Made by a program: the position numbers and the translations under genes. Shown here one piece after another: positions 26,993-35,297 of a DNA stretch of 50,274 bases. The stretch lies in the NCBI GenBank assembly GCA_001782475.1, contig MFOT01000007.1, positions 1-50,274 on the forward strand, written 5' to 3'. The notes below the pieces were generated by a model. That model was not told the origin of the DNA. It made no database searches and saw only the letters and a list, made by a program, of their open reading frames with translations. The stretch comes from Candidatus Levybacteria bacterium RIFCSPLOWO2_01_FULL_38_21 (lineage in GTDB: Bacteria > Patescibacteriota > Microgenomatia > Levybacterales > UBA12049). Numbering within the stretch: position 1 is the stretch's first letter; every line of letters begins with the position of its first letter.

Positions 26993-27849
26993 AGATCTGA
27001 AAGAGTTGATGTTTCTTTGCCTCTTTCCCCAACATAATTAAGATATCTTTCGGTTGTAGAAAGTCTTTTATGTCCTAAAATTTTAGAAAGTAAAACCAAA
27101 GAAGCACCCTGTTTTAAGTGATGGGCAACAAATGTGTGTCTTAAATCATTTACCCTTGCATCTTTTACTTCTGCCAATCGGAAATACCTTTCCATAGAAG
27201 TTCTGATATTTCTTACCAAAAATGGTCTCCCAGATTTTGTGATAAAAAGATGACTGTCCTTTGTCTTTGGTCTTATTTCCAGATATTTTTGGAGCGCCTC
27301 CTGCGCCCTTTTATTAAGCGGAATTTCTCTTTCTTCGTGTTTTTCGTATGCTGCTATGTGCAAAGAATCCTTTTTACTATCGGAAACCCTGAGGTTCGCC
27401 AGTTCTCCAATTCTTATCCCTGTTTGAAGTAAAAGTTCAATGATTGCAAACATTCTGGGGTCGTTTCTTGCTGCGTCTCGCAAGGCTCTATATTCGGTTG
27501 GCGTGAGTATTCTGGGTGGTGCAAGCTGATATCTTGGGTGGGCGACTAAAAGAGAAGGGTCATCGGTAACATATTCGTTGATTTTAAGAAATCTATAAAA
27601 AGTTCGAGTAGAATTAATCTTTCGTGAAATTGATTTTGGGGTGTAACCGTCTTTCTGCATTTTTGCCAAAAATGCCTCTATGTCCTCTTTGGTTACTTCG
27701 TGAATTTGATTTTTCGCAACCTCTTCCAAAAACGAAATAAGTTGCTCTATATCTTTGCCATATGCTACAATTGTAGAGTTCGAATGCTTTTTGTTTTTAA
27801 GAAAATTTTTAAACTCTTGGTGGGCATCCCGGAGCTTTATGGTTTTCAT
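26989..27849 (-). CDS. Tyrosine recombinase (XerC/XerD-like)
   Basis: LLQTGIRIGELANLRVSD, RVNDLRHTFVAHHLKQGASLVLLSKILGHKRLSTTERYLNY (R..H..R..H/Y pattern). Confidence 0.93.
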   Translation of the reverse strand: MKTIKLRDAHQEFKNFLKNKKHSNSTIVAYGKDIEQLISFLEEVAKNQIHEVTKEDIEAFLAKMQKDGYTPKSISRKINSTRTFYRFLKINEYVTDDPSLLVAHPRYQLAPPRILTPTEYRALRDAARNDPRMFAIIELLLQTGIRIGELANLRVSDSKKDSLHIAAYEKHEEREIPLNKRAQEALQKYLEIRPKTKDSHLFITKSGRPFLVRNIRTSMERYFRLAEVKDARVNDLRHTFVAHHLKQGASLVLLSKILGHKRLSTTERYLNYVGERGKETSTLSDL

Positions 27850-27963
27850 ACTTCGATTTCACTCAGTATGATCCTGAGCAGAGTCGAAGGATCATACAAA
27901 AGTGATGTCCTATAATATCAATAAAATTAACTTTAGTCAAGATGGGAATATTGAATACTTAGT

Positions 27964-28305
27964 ATGAAAAAAATCTTATTTATTGTTGCTATTGTAGCTT
28001 CAATTTTTATTATTAATAGCCTTGTTCGGTCTATCTACGATTTATGGAAAAAGCAAGATTTAATAACTCAAGCCCAAAAAGAACTAGAGAGAGAAAAACA
28101 GGAAAATTATGACCTAAAGTCTAAATTATCCAAGGCTCAAAATAATCAATTCGTAGAAGAGGAGGCTAGAAATAAATTATTGCTTGTAAAACCGGGCGAG
28201 GAATCGGTGATTATTCCTCAAGATTTACTTTCATCCCAAAGTTCGCAAAGAAAAAATATTGATACGCACCCAAACTTTAGAAAATGGTGGGATTTATTCT
28301 TCTGA
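27964..28305 (+). CDS. FtsB/DivIC-like septum formation initiator
   Basis: Short TM protein with coiled coil QAQKELEREKQENYDLKSKLSKAQNNQFVEEEARNKLLLVKPGEE; ends RKWWDLFF*. Confidence 0.8.
   Translation: MKKILFIVAIVASIFIINSLVRSIYDLWKKQDLITQAQKELEREKQENYDLKSKLSKAQNNQFVEEEARNKLLLVKPGEESVIIPQDLLSSQSSQRKNIDTHPNFRKWWDLFF
28279..28305 (+). repeat. Direct repeat copy 1: AGAAAATGGTGGGATTTATTCTTCTGA (ftsB 3' end)
   Basis: 22-nt block AAATGGTGGGATTTATTCTTCT (28282-28303) identical to copy 2; encodes KWWDLFF*. Confidence 0.95.
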
Positions 28306-28347
28306 TTTAATGGTTAACTCAAAATGATTTATAATAAACGTAGATCA

Positions 28348-28527
28348 ATGAGACTTCCATATAGCGGAAACGCAGTTATTCCAAGAGAAAAGTTAACAAA
28401 ATATTTATTTTCAGAAACACATGCGACAGGAAAATTTAAAGCAAGGTTTTTCAGAAATCTCGGTTTTGACGAACCCAATGTCGATTTATTACCATATATC
28501 CTGTATAATAAGAAAGTTAGGAGATAA
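28348..28527 (+). CDS. DUF6883-like protein
   Basis: MRLPYSGNAVIPREKLTKYLFSETHATGKFKARFFRNLGFDEPN; start 28348 preferred. Confidence 0.65.
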   Translation: MRLPYSGNAVIPREKLTKYLFSETHATGKFKARFFRNLGFDEPNVDLLPYILYNKKVRR

Positions 28528-28531
28528 TATT

Positions 28532-28762
28532 ATGTTTGAAGAATTAGACACTGTAGTTCTTGCCCACGATATTGAAAAAGATGGTCTTAGAAGAGGCGAT
28601 GTGGGGACTATAGTTCATATTTACAAAAATGGAAAAATATTAGAAGTTGAGTTTGTGAATGCAGAGGGGAAAACAGTAGCTTTACTTACTCTTGATTCAT
28701 CCGAAGTCCGTGGCATAAGGAAAAATGATATGCTGCATGTTAGAGGGTTTGCAACTGTTTAA
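28532..28762 (+). CDS. DUF4926-like protein
   Basis: MFEELDTVVLAHDIEKDGLRRGDVGTIVHIYKNGKILEVEFVNAEGKTVALLTLDSSEVR. Confidence 0.75.
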   Translation: MFEELDTVVLAHDIEKDGLRRGDVGTIVHIYKNGKILEVEFVNAEGKTVALLTLDSSEVRGIRKNDMLHVRGFATV

Positions 28763-28797
28763 TCTTCTTAAAGGATCTAATACTCGATCAAATTGAC

Positions 28798-28823
28798 AGA
28801 AATGGTGGGATTTATTCTTCTAG
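28798..28823 (+). repeat. Direct repeat copy 2 of the ftsB 3' end
   Basis: AGAAATGGTGGGATTTATTCTTCTAG; same 22-nt block at 28800-28821; still reads KWWDLFF* but is no longer attached to a gene. Confidence 0.95.
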
Positions 28824-28882
28824 CCTGCAATGAGCCTTCCAAAACCACAAGTATTTGTCCCTGAAATTGATATAATATTTCC

Positions 28883-29218
28883 ATGAGCTGGGACATTATT
28901 ACTTTTGAAACACAACGAGGAGAAAAACCCGTAGACGAGTTTATTAAAAGACAACAGCCTCAAGCCAGGTCAAAAATAGTCCACAACATCAGACTTCTGC
29001 GACAATACGGAAATATGCTCGGTATGCCTCATTCAAGAATGTTAGTTGGAGGATTATACGAATTGCGAATTAGAGGCAAGGAAGAATTACGAATCTTTTA
29101 TTGTTTCAAAAAGAGAACTATTTATTTACTCCATGTATTTAAGAAACAAACACAGAAGACACGAGTAAAAGAACTAAATCTGGCAATAAATAGAATGAAG
29201 GAATTGACAACAGCATAA
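28883..29218 (+). CDS. Type II TA toxin, RelE/HigB (Gp49-like)
   Basis: MSWDIITFETQRGEKPVDEFIKRQQPQARSKIVHNIRLLRQYGNMLGMPHSRMLVGGLYELRIRGKEELRIFYCFKKRTIYLLHVFKKQTQKT. Confidence 0.92.
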   Translation: MSWDIITFETQRGEKPVDEFIKRQQPQARSKIVHNIRLLRQYGNMLGMPHSRMLVGGLYELRIRGKEELRIFYCFKKRTIYLLHVFKKQTQKTRVKELNLAINRMKELTTA

Positions 29219-29242
29219 CGTTTATGTTATAAAATAGTTACT

Positions 29243-29515
29243 ATGAGTAAGTGGGAAGATTTAGAAAAAGAGTTGTTATCGGACCCTGAAACAAGAAAGG
29301 AGTTTAATAAGCTTGCACCTCGCTATGCGGTGATTTCAGAATTTATTAAAGCTCGTCTAAAAAAGGGGATGACTCAGAAAGACGTCGCTGATAAAATTGG
29401 CACCAAGCAATCTGCTGTTGCCAGACTTGAGGCAGGTAACAGCAACCCAACAATTGGCTTCTTGGAGAAAATTGCCTCTGTGCTTGGAACAAGGCTAACG
29501 ATTCATCTGCGGTAA
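29243..29515 (+). CDS. XRE-family HTH antitoxin (HigA-like)
   Basis: FIKARLKKGMTQKDVADKIGTKQSAVARLEAGNSNPTIGFLEKIASVLGTRLTIHLR. Confidence 0.92.
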   Translation: MSKWEDLEKELLSDPETRKEFNKLAPRYAVISEFIKARLKKGMTQKDVADKIGTKQSAVARLEAGNSNPTIGFLEKIASVLGTRLTIHLR

Positions 29516-29525
29516 AAGTAACTGG

Positions 29526-29552
29526 AGAAAGTGGTGGGACATATCTTTCTAG
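29526..29552 (+). repeat. Diverged direct repeat copy 3 of the ftsB 3' end
   Basis: AGAAAGTGGTGGGACATATCTTTCTAG; reads KWWDISF*; TGGTGGGA core and 15/19 match from TGG to TCT versus copies 1 and 2. Confidence 0.75.
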
Positions 29553-29562
29553 AAGAATGAAA

Positions 29563-29823
29563 TTACATGTGATTTGTCTTTATTTCTCTTATTATTTTTC
29601 TTAATCCCATCCAACTCATCGCCAATGAGGATCTTAAATCACTTACGGGATGATGAGGATGATCAGCCGTTGCTCGGACGCCATCGTTAATGTCTTCTAA
29701 TTCACCATAATATTTACTATTTTGAGCAACAGGACCTGCCATATCAGTCTGTTGCCCCCAGCTTCCAGTTTGTGCAATTTCCAAATATTTATTTAAATAA
29801 AATCTTCTTTTTTCAGGATTCAT
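29563..29823 (-). CDS. Hypothetical protein (86 aa)
   Basis: MNPEKRRFYLNKYLEIAQTGSWGQQTDMAGPVAQNSKYYGELEDINDGVRATADHPHHPVSDLRSSLAMSWMGLRKIIREIKTNHM; start ATG at 29823. Confidence 0.45.
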   Translation of the reverse strand: MNPEKRRFYLNKYLEIAQTGSWGQQTDMAGPVAQNSKYYGELEDINDGVRATADHPHHPVSDLRSSLAMSWMGLRKIIREIKTNHM

Positions 29824-29938
29824 GCTATGGTTGTATCGGTACCAGGGGTGGGGATCCCCGCCTGCAACCTCCTGAAGCGACAGCTGATGGTGGGCAGGGA
29901 ACCCACGACCGCAAAGACTCTCTCCTATCAAAGCCTTG

Positions 29939-30010
29939 TGCCAACGGCAGGATTCGAACCTGCGACCCGACGCTTATGAAACGTCTGCTCTGCCCCTGAG
30001 CTACGTTGGC
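29939..30010 (-). tRNA. tRNA-Met (elongator-like, anticodon CAU)
   Basis: GCCAACG TA GCTC AGGGGCA GAGC A GACGT-TTCATAA-GCGTC GGGTC GCAGG-TTCGAAT-CCTGC CGTTGGC A. Confidence 0.92.
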
Positions 30011-30068
30011 TCAGCTTATATTTTAACAGTTGGACAGATTGAGGTCAAATTGGTATAATAAACCTACA

Positions 30069-30137
30069 CGCGGGGTAGTGTACAGTGCACATGAGGCTCA
30101 TAATCTCATAGGCTAGGCGCAACTCCTAGCCCCGCAA
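30069..30137 (+). tRNA. Initiator-like tRNA-fMet (anticodon CAU) with atypical D and T loops
   Basis: CGCGGGG ... TGAGG-CTCATAA-TCTCA ... CTAGG-CGCAACT-CCTAG CCCCGCA A; keeps C1:A72 mismatch. TATAAT at 30054-30059 upstream. Confidence 0.7.
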
Positions 30138-30270
30138 CCGATTCGACGCGCCTTTCGCTTCTCTCAAGGCTTGCTCACGGCAAGCTCTTGCGCGGCGAAT
30201 TGGTGCTGAACCTGCCGAAGCACACTTCAGGATGCCCAACGGACAACATTGTTTTTGGTGAAATGAGTTT

Positions 30271-30516
30271 ATGTGGTTTGTATATATTCTTCTCTGCGAA
30301 AATGGAAATCTTTATACAGGTAGTTCAAATAACCCTCAGAAGAGATTTATATATCATAGAGACGGAAAGGGTGGAAGATATACCCGTTCGCATAAACCAA
30401 TAAAACTACTTTACACCGAGCAACTTCAAACCAAAACAGATGCTTTGAAAAGGGAAAGTCAGATTAAAGGTTGGAGTAGGGAAAAGAAGATAAAAATTTT
30501 GAAACTAGAAATTTGA
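30271..30516 (+). CDS. GIY-YIG nuclease superfamily protein
   Basis: MWFVYILLCENGNLYTGSSNNPQKRFIYHRDGKGGRYTRSHKPIKLLYTEQLQTKTDALKRESQIKGWSREKKIKIL. Confidence 0.93.
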   Translation: MWFVYILLCENGNLYTGSSNNPQKRFIYHRDGKGGRYTRSHKPIKLLYTEQLQTKTDALKRESQIKGWSREKKIKILKLEI

Positions 30517-30627
30517 AACTTCCAATCCCTGCCCTTCGACAGGCTCAGGGCAAGCAACACAGAACCTCGGATAAATTCCCTATTCATATCCGGGGTTTAA
30601 GAATTTTCATAATCCGCTTATATAGTT

Positions 30628-32547
30628 TTAGCACCTACATAATTTGAGCATCTTTAATAATTCTTCCACCTTTAAAGTCGCTACTCCTACTACTTGATCA
30701 GCACCGCCATAATACATAAAAATTTCTTCTCCGATGACTACCGCACCGCAGGGAAATACCACATTAGGTATCTGCCCTAGTTTTTCATAGGGAGTTTCTG
30801 GTTCTAAAAGTGGTTCATCAGCGCGCGCTATAATTTTTGTCGGATCTTCAAGATCAAGGAGTACCGCCCCAACTCGATAAAATCTATCTTCTTGAGATAC
30901 TCCATGATAAAGCAAAATCCAGCCATCCTCGGTTTTAATCGGGGGAGCAGCGATGCCGACTTTTTCCGAGTCCCACATTCCTTTCCGCGGAGCAATCCAG
31001 CGATATTCTTCAAGCCAAGTTCCGTTAAAATTCAGATCCTCACAGAAAGCAAAATCAATATCATCGCCGCTTCGATGAATAATCATGTATTTCTCTTTTA
31101 TTTTTTCTTGTAAAATACACGCGTCTTTATCATCTAAATCAGGAGGCGAGATAAGTACTGGTTTTGCCCAATCCCACGCCTGTTGCAAAAAATTGTCAGC
31201 CAAAATCCATGTTAGCGCAACGCGCGGCGGGTTTTTGCCATCAGAAGCAGTATATAGCATATAAATTTTATCGCCGATCTTACTCAAGCGCGGATCTTCA
31301 CAACCAGAATTGCCTCCGTTTGCTAATTTTTGTTCAAACGGTTCCCGAGGCACATAGACCGGCTTTGGTGAACGGTAATCTATGCGAAAACCATCTCGAC
31401 TTTCGGCAAATCCCAAAACCGAAGTGTTGTCAGAAGACTGTGCTCGATAAAGAAGATGAACTTTTCTTTCAAGATATATTGCCGCCGGGTTAAAAGTTGC
31501 CTTTTTCTCCCAGTCATTTTCTTTTTTGGGAGTGATGATAGGATTTTCTTTAGCTCGCAAAAACTTTACAGCGCTTTTATCAGCCCCGAGAAGTTTTTTC
31601 AAGAAAGCTGAAAGGGAGATGAAAGCAAGCGCACATGTCGTGTCGGCCGCGCCATAGTAAAGGTAAATGCGGTTATCTTCTATCATGGCACCAGAAGGGA
31701 ATATTACATTTGGCACATGTCCAATTCTTTCGTAGTATTCTTCCGGCATTAAAATCGGCGCGTTTGTTCTGGCAATAATTTTGTGCGGGTTTTCCAAATC
31801 CAAAAGTACTGCCTCAATACCAAAAAGTCTTTGGGGAGAGAAATAATTTCGGATATAGGAATAGAAAAGCAACCAACCATAATTTGTTTTTATCGGTGGA
31901 GCCCCAACTTCGATATGATCTTGGCTCTGGCGCGTAAGGGGCAGGGCATGTTTTTCAAAATCCCTGTACCAATTATGCCAATAATCATCTGAGTAGATAT
32001 CACTTTCTTTATCAAAAGAGGCAAGACAAATTTTTACCGGAGGCCTGTCAGTATGCACGGTTAAAATCGCCCATATTTTGCCTGCTATCTTTTCTGGGAA
32101 AAGAGCCATTGCCTTGGCATTAAAAGGAGTGACAAGATGTTTTTCTTTGACAGAATTTAAGTCTTCACTAATCGCCACACCCACCTTGATACCTTCGGCG
32201 CGTGGAGGGTATTCGGAAAGAGCGGTGTAAAAAATGTAATATTTATCGTCGAGTTTTGTCACCCTCGGATCTTCGCAGCCGAATCGTTCCCAGGACTTCT
32301 CGGGAATAATGAAGCGCCTGCGGTTATTAAAGGTAATGCCGTCCTGGCTTTCGGCAATACCAATGTCGGAGACCATAAGTCTTGTTTTGGCACTGTTGTG
32401 GTAATGAGGCAGCGAAACCGCTCGATACAAAAGATAAACCCCTTTGTCTTTTTTGACAGGACAGCCATTAAAAACAGCGTCAGCCTCCCAAGACTGACTT
32501 TTATTTGGCGCAAGTATCGGATTCTTATCAAAGCGTTCTACAAGCAT
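30628..32547 (-). CDS. Tandem double GH130 (mannoside phosphorylase family) protein
   Basis: 639 aa; repeats of NPI(L/I)xP....WE..A.FN.....(K/)VHLLYRA, GCEDPR..K, GAPPIK/AAPPIKTE.GWLLFYH, Y.GAAD. Confidence 0.88.
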   Translation of the reverse strand: MLVERFDKNPILAPNKSQSWEADAVFNGCPVKKDKGVYLLYRAVSLPHYHNSAKTRLMVSDIGIAESQDGITFNNRRRFIIPEKSWERFGCEDPRVTKLDDKYYIFYTALSEYPPRAEGIKVGVAISEDLNSVKEKHLVTPFNAKAMALFPEKIAGKIWAILTVHTDRPPVKICLASFDKESDIYSDDYWHNWYRDFEKHALPLTRQSQDHIEVGAPPIKTNYGWLLFYSYIRNYFSPQRLFGIEAVLLDLENPHKIIARTNAPILMPEEYYERIGHVPNVIFPSGAMIEDNRIYLYYGAADTTCALAFISLSAFLKKLLGADKSAVKFLRAKENPIITPKKENDWEKKATFNPAAIYLERKVHLLYRAQSSDNTSVLGFAESRDGFRIDYRSPKPVYVPREPFEQKLANGGNSGCEDPRLSKIGDKIYMLYTASDGKNPPRVALTWILADNFLQQAWDWAKPVLISPPDLDDKDACILQEKIKEKYMIIHRSGDDIDFAFCEDLNFNGTWLEEYRWIAPRKGMWDSEKVGIAAPPIKTEDGWILLYHGVSQEDRFYRVGAVLLDLEDPTKIIARADEPLLEPETPYEKLGQIPNVVFPCGAVVIGEEIFMYYGGADQVVGVATLKVEELLKMLKLCRC

Positions 32548-32560
32548 ATTGCTATTTTTT

Positions 32561-33685
32561 CTATTTTAACAATCCCCTTCGCAATTTTGGCTTTTCTTCT
32601 TGTATTAAAACGCTTAAAAACTCGTCAAGCGGCGCATAACTAACGCTTACAAAGCTGTCGGCCGCGCCATAATATATCAACAAGAGACCTTCTTTAACGA
32701 CTACTCCTGTAATATAAACCACTCCGGCCTTGAAACCATTGTTTTCATAATCTTCGCTTGGTTCTAAGATTGGCGTTTTTAAACGGTAAAGTATTTTAGT
32801 TGGATCATTTAAATCAAGCAACATTGCCCCAGCTCTATACTTACTGAGATCCTGGGTGTTTATGGCATGGTAAAAAACAAGCCAGCCATACTGAGTTTTA
32901 ATCGGCGGCGCACCAACTCCTCTTCTTAAGCCATCCCAACAGCGCTTTCTGAGCGAAGGTTGGTAATTGCTTTTAATGTAGTAAGAATCATCAAATTCAA
33001 GGCTGTCTACATATTCTATTTTGATTTCAGGATTAATGCTGTGGAGAATAGCATACTTATTTCCAATTTTTTCCGGGAAAATAACCCAGTTTTTGTGGAC
33101 CTCCGAAGGAGGTGAGATAAATTTTGGCGCTTTGAAGCGCCATTTTCTATTCAAGAAATCGTCAACTTTTATTGAAGTCAATCCCACTCGAAGTTCGCTA
33201 TTACAAGCCGTATAAGTCATGTACAAAACATCTTCTTCATCAACTCGAGTAAGTCGCGGATCTTCTGCTCCTCCCCAGCTGCCGCCTGAGAAATAAGAAA
33301 AAACATTAAAGCCTCCTTCTTTAACTTGATGTTCATAGACAGGATAAGGCAGCCGCTCGTCAATGCGGAATCCGTCGTTTGAAACTGCATAGCCCAATCT
33401 GGAAATGCCATCCTGGCCGATTGCCCGATAAAGAAAATGAACTTTATTATTAAGAAGAATCACCCCGGGATTAAAAGTCTGCCAAGCCTCCCAGCCATTT
33501 TCCGGTTTTGGCGAAATAATCGGGTTCTCTTCGGATTTAATAAAAGACAGAACTCCAATCTTAGGTGTTGTTTTTCTCTTTTTTGGAACGCGTGTCCTCT
33601 TAAACCCTGTTATTTTTGAAATGTTTATCTTTTTTTTAATTCTTTCGACCAGAGTGACTAAGATATGATTATTTTTTAAATTCAT
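32561..33685 (-). CDS. GH130-family protein
   Basis: SEENPIISPKPENGWEAWQTFNPGVILLNNKVHFLYRAIGQDG, GGAEDPRLTR, GVGAPPIKTQYGWLVFYHA, IYYGAADS. Confidence 0.88.
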   Translation of the reverse strand: MNLKNNHILVTLVERIKKKINISKITGFKRTRVPKKRKTTPKIGVLSFIKSEENPIISPKPENGWEAWQTFNPGVILLNNKVHFLYRAIGQDGISRLGYAVSNDGFRIDERLPYPVYEHQVKEGGFNVFSYFSGGSWGGAEDPRLTRVDEEDVLYMTYTACNSELRVGLTSIKVDDFLNRKWRFKAPKFISPPSEVHKNWVIFPEKIGNKYAILHSINPEIKIEYVDSLEFDDSYYIKSNYQPSLRKRCWDGLRRGVGAPPIKTQYGWLVFYHAINTQDLSKYRAGAMLLDLNDPTKILYRLKTPILEPSEDYENNGFKAGVVYITGVVVKEGLLLIYYGAADSFVSVSYAPLDEFLSVLIQEEKPKLRRGLLK

Positions 33686-33905
33686 AAATCATTAGCGCTT
33701 GTATGAATTCCAAGCAATATCCCGGCGTAATATGCCGTATTATTTTTTGAGTACCACCTACCATAGTAGTACTATTTTTACAGAAAAATCAATTACCACT
33801 CAAAACTTCATAATAGGTCAATACTCCTATTCTTATTTTTCTACACTCAGCAAAGTAATTTGTGCTATAATTTTCCTCTCATGGGCTTCGATATATAATA
33901 GTTCT

Positions 33906-35285
33906 ATGATAGACAGGTTTAAAAATAAAAAGATTGCAGTAATCGGGCTTGGGGTTGAAGGATTGTCAAGCGCACTTTTTTTAGCAAAAAGGGGAGCGAT
34001 TGTTTCGGTTTTGGATCAAAAAAAAGAAAATAAATTAGACCCTAGCTTTCTTAAGATATTAAGAGAAAAAGATATTAGGATATTTGGGAGCGAGGATTAT
34101 CTCAAAAATCTTAAGGAGTACGATTTGGTTGTAAGAAGTCCGGGAGTTAAATTAGAGCTTCTGGGAAAATATGTATCAAAAGATAAAATTACCTCTCAAA
34201 TAAAAATTTTCTTCGATCTCTGCCCTTGCCCCATCATTGGGGTAACCGGAACAAAAGGGAAAGGAACAACTTCTTCTTTAATTTATGAAATGTTAAGAAA
34301 AGAAGGTTTTGATGCATATCTTGGGGGAAATATTGGTAGCCCCCCCCTAGATTTTTTGAATAAACTTAATGCTCAATCAAAAGTCGTCTTGGAACTTTCC
34401 AGTTTTCAGTTACAAGATCTTTCAAAGAGCCCCCATATTGCAGTCATTCTTATGATAACAAGTGAGCATCTTGATTATCATAAAGATACCAATGAATATG
34501 TTAAAGCAAAAAGAAATATTTTAAAATTTCAGACCTCATCAGATGCGGCAATTGTAAATAAGGATTATCCGGCAAACAATGAGTCGGATATTCATATAGA
34601 AGGTAAGGTTTTTCAGATAAGCCGGAGCGGAAAAGTAAAAGAAGGGTGTTTTGTGGATAATGAAAAAATTTTCGTAAGCATTCCAAAGGGAAGATTTAAT
34701 ACTTTAAAAGCAGAAATTATTAAAACAAAAGATATTCTTTTGCCCGGAGAGCATAACTTGGAGAATGTTTGCGCGGCAGCTATGGCAGCTCTTCTTTGTG
34801 GAGTTTCAAAAGAAAATATCGTAGCCGTTTTAAAGACATTTAAGGGACTTGAGCATAGGCTTAAGCTTGTTTCGGAAATAGATGGAGTAAAATTTTATGA
34901 TGACTCTTTTTCTACAATTCCGGAGACGACTATTGCGGCAATTAAGGCGTTTTCGGATCCTGAGATTTTAATTCTTGGAGGATCGAGTAAAAATAGTGAT
35001 TTTAGAGAATTAGGAGAAGTTATTTCATCATCCAATAACATAAAAGCGATTATTGGGATTGGTATTGAGTGGCCGAGAATAAAAGAAAGTATTAAGTATC
35101 ATGTATCAAGTATTAAGTATATCGAGGGATTAAAAACGATGAGTAAAATAGTTCAAAAAGCCCATCAACTGGCAAAATCGGGGGATGTTGTTTTGCTTTC
35201 TCCAGCCTGCGCTTCTTTTGACATGTTCAAAAACTACAAAGACCGCGGAAACCAGTTTAAGAGAGAAGTAAAAAGTTTAATTTGA
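33906..35285 (+). CDS. murD: UDP-N-acetylmuramoylalanine--D-glutamate ligase
   Basis: KKIAVIGLGVEGLSSALFLAKRGA, GVTGTKGKGTTSSLIYEML, ELSSFQLQD, SEHLDYHKD. TATAAT-N6-ATG supports start at 33906. Confidence 0.93.
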   Translation: MIDRFKNKKIAVIGLGVEGLSSALFLAKRGAIVSVLDQKKENKLDPSFLKILREKDIRIFGSEDYLKNLKEYDLVVRSPGVKLELLGKYVSKDKITSQIKIFFDLCPCPIIGVTGTKGKGTTSSLIYEMLRKEGFDAYLGGNIGSPPLDFLNKLNAQSKVVLELSSFQLQDLSKSPHIAVILMITSEHLDYHKDTNEYVKAKRNILKFQTSSDAAIVNKDYPANNESDIHIEGKVFQISRSGKVKEGCFVDNEKIFVSIPKGRFNTLKAEIIKTKDILLPGEHNLENVCAAAMAALLCGVSKENIVAVLKTFKGLEHRLKLVSEIDGVKFYDDSFSTIPETTIAAIKAFSDPEILILGGSSKNSDFRELGEVISSSNNIKAIIGIGIEWPRIKESIKYHVSSIKYIEGLKTMSKIVQKAHQLAKSGDVVLLSPACASFDMFKNYKDRGNQFKREVKSLI

Positions 35286-35297
35286 TACAATACACTT

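Noticed and set aside
28279-28823. ftsB-end repeats as canonical dif/XerCD sites
   Set aside because: No match to the dif 11-6-11 arm pattern; left as an uncharacterised att-like repeat.
29820-29940. Possible extra tRNA or tRNA remnant (minus-strand GTGGGTTCCCTGCCCACCA)
   Set aside because: T-arm-like only; no acceptor, D or anticodon arm could be assembled.
29772-29999. 75-aa plus-strand ORF (NGRIRTCDPTLMKRLLCP)
   Set aside because: Its 3' part is antisense to tRNA-Met.
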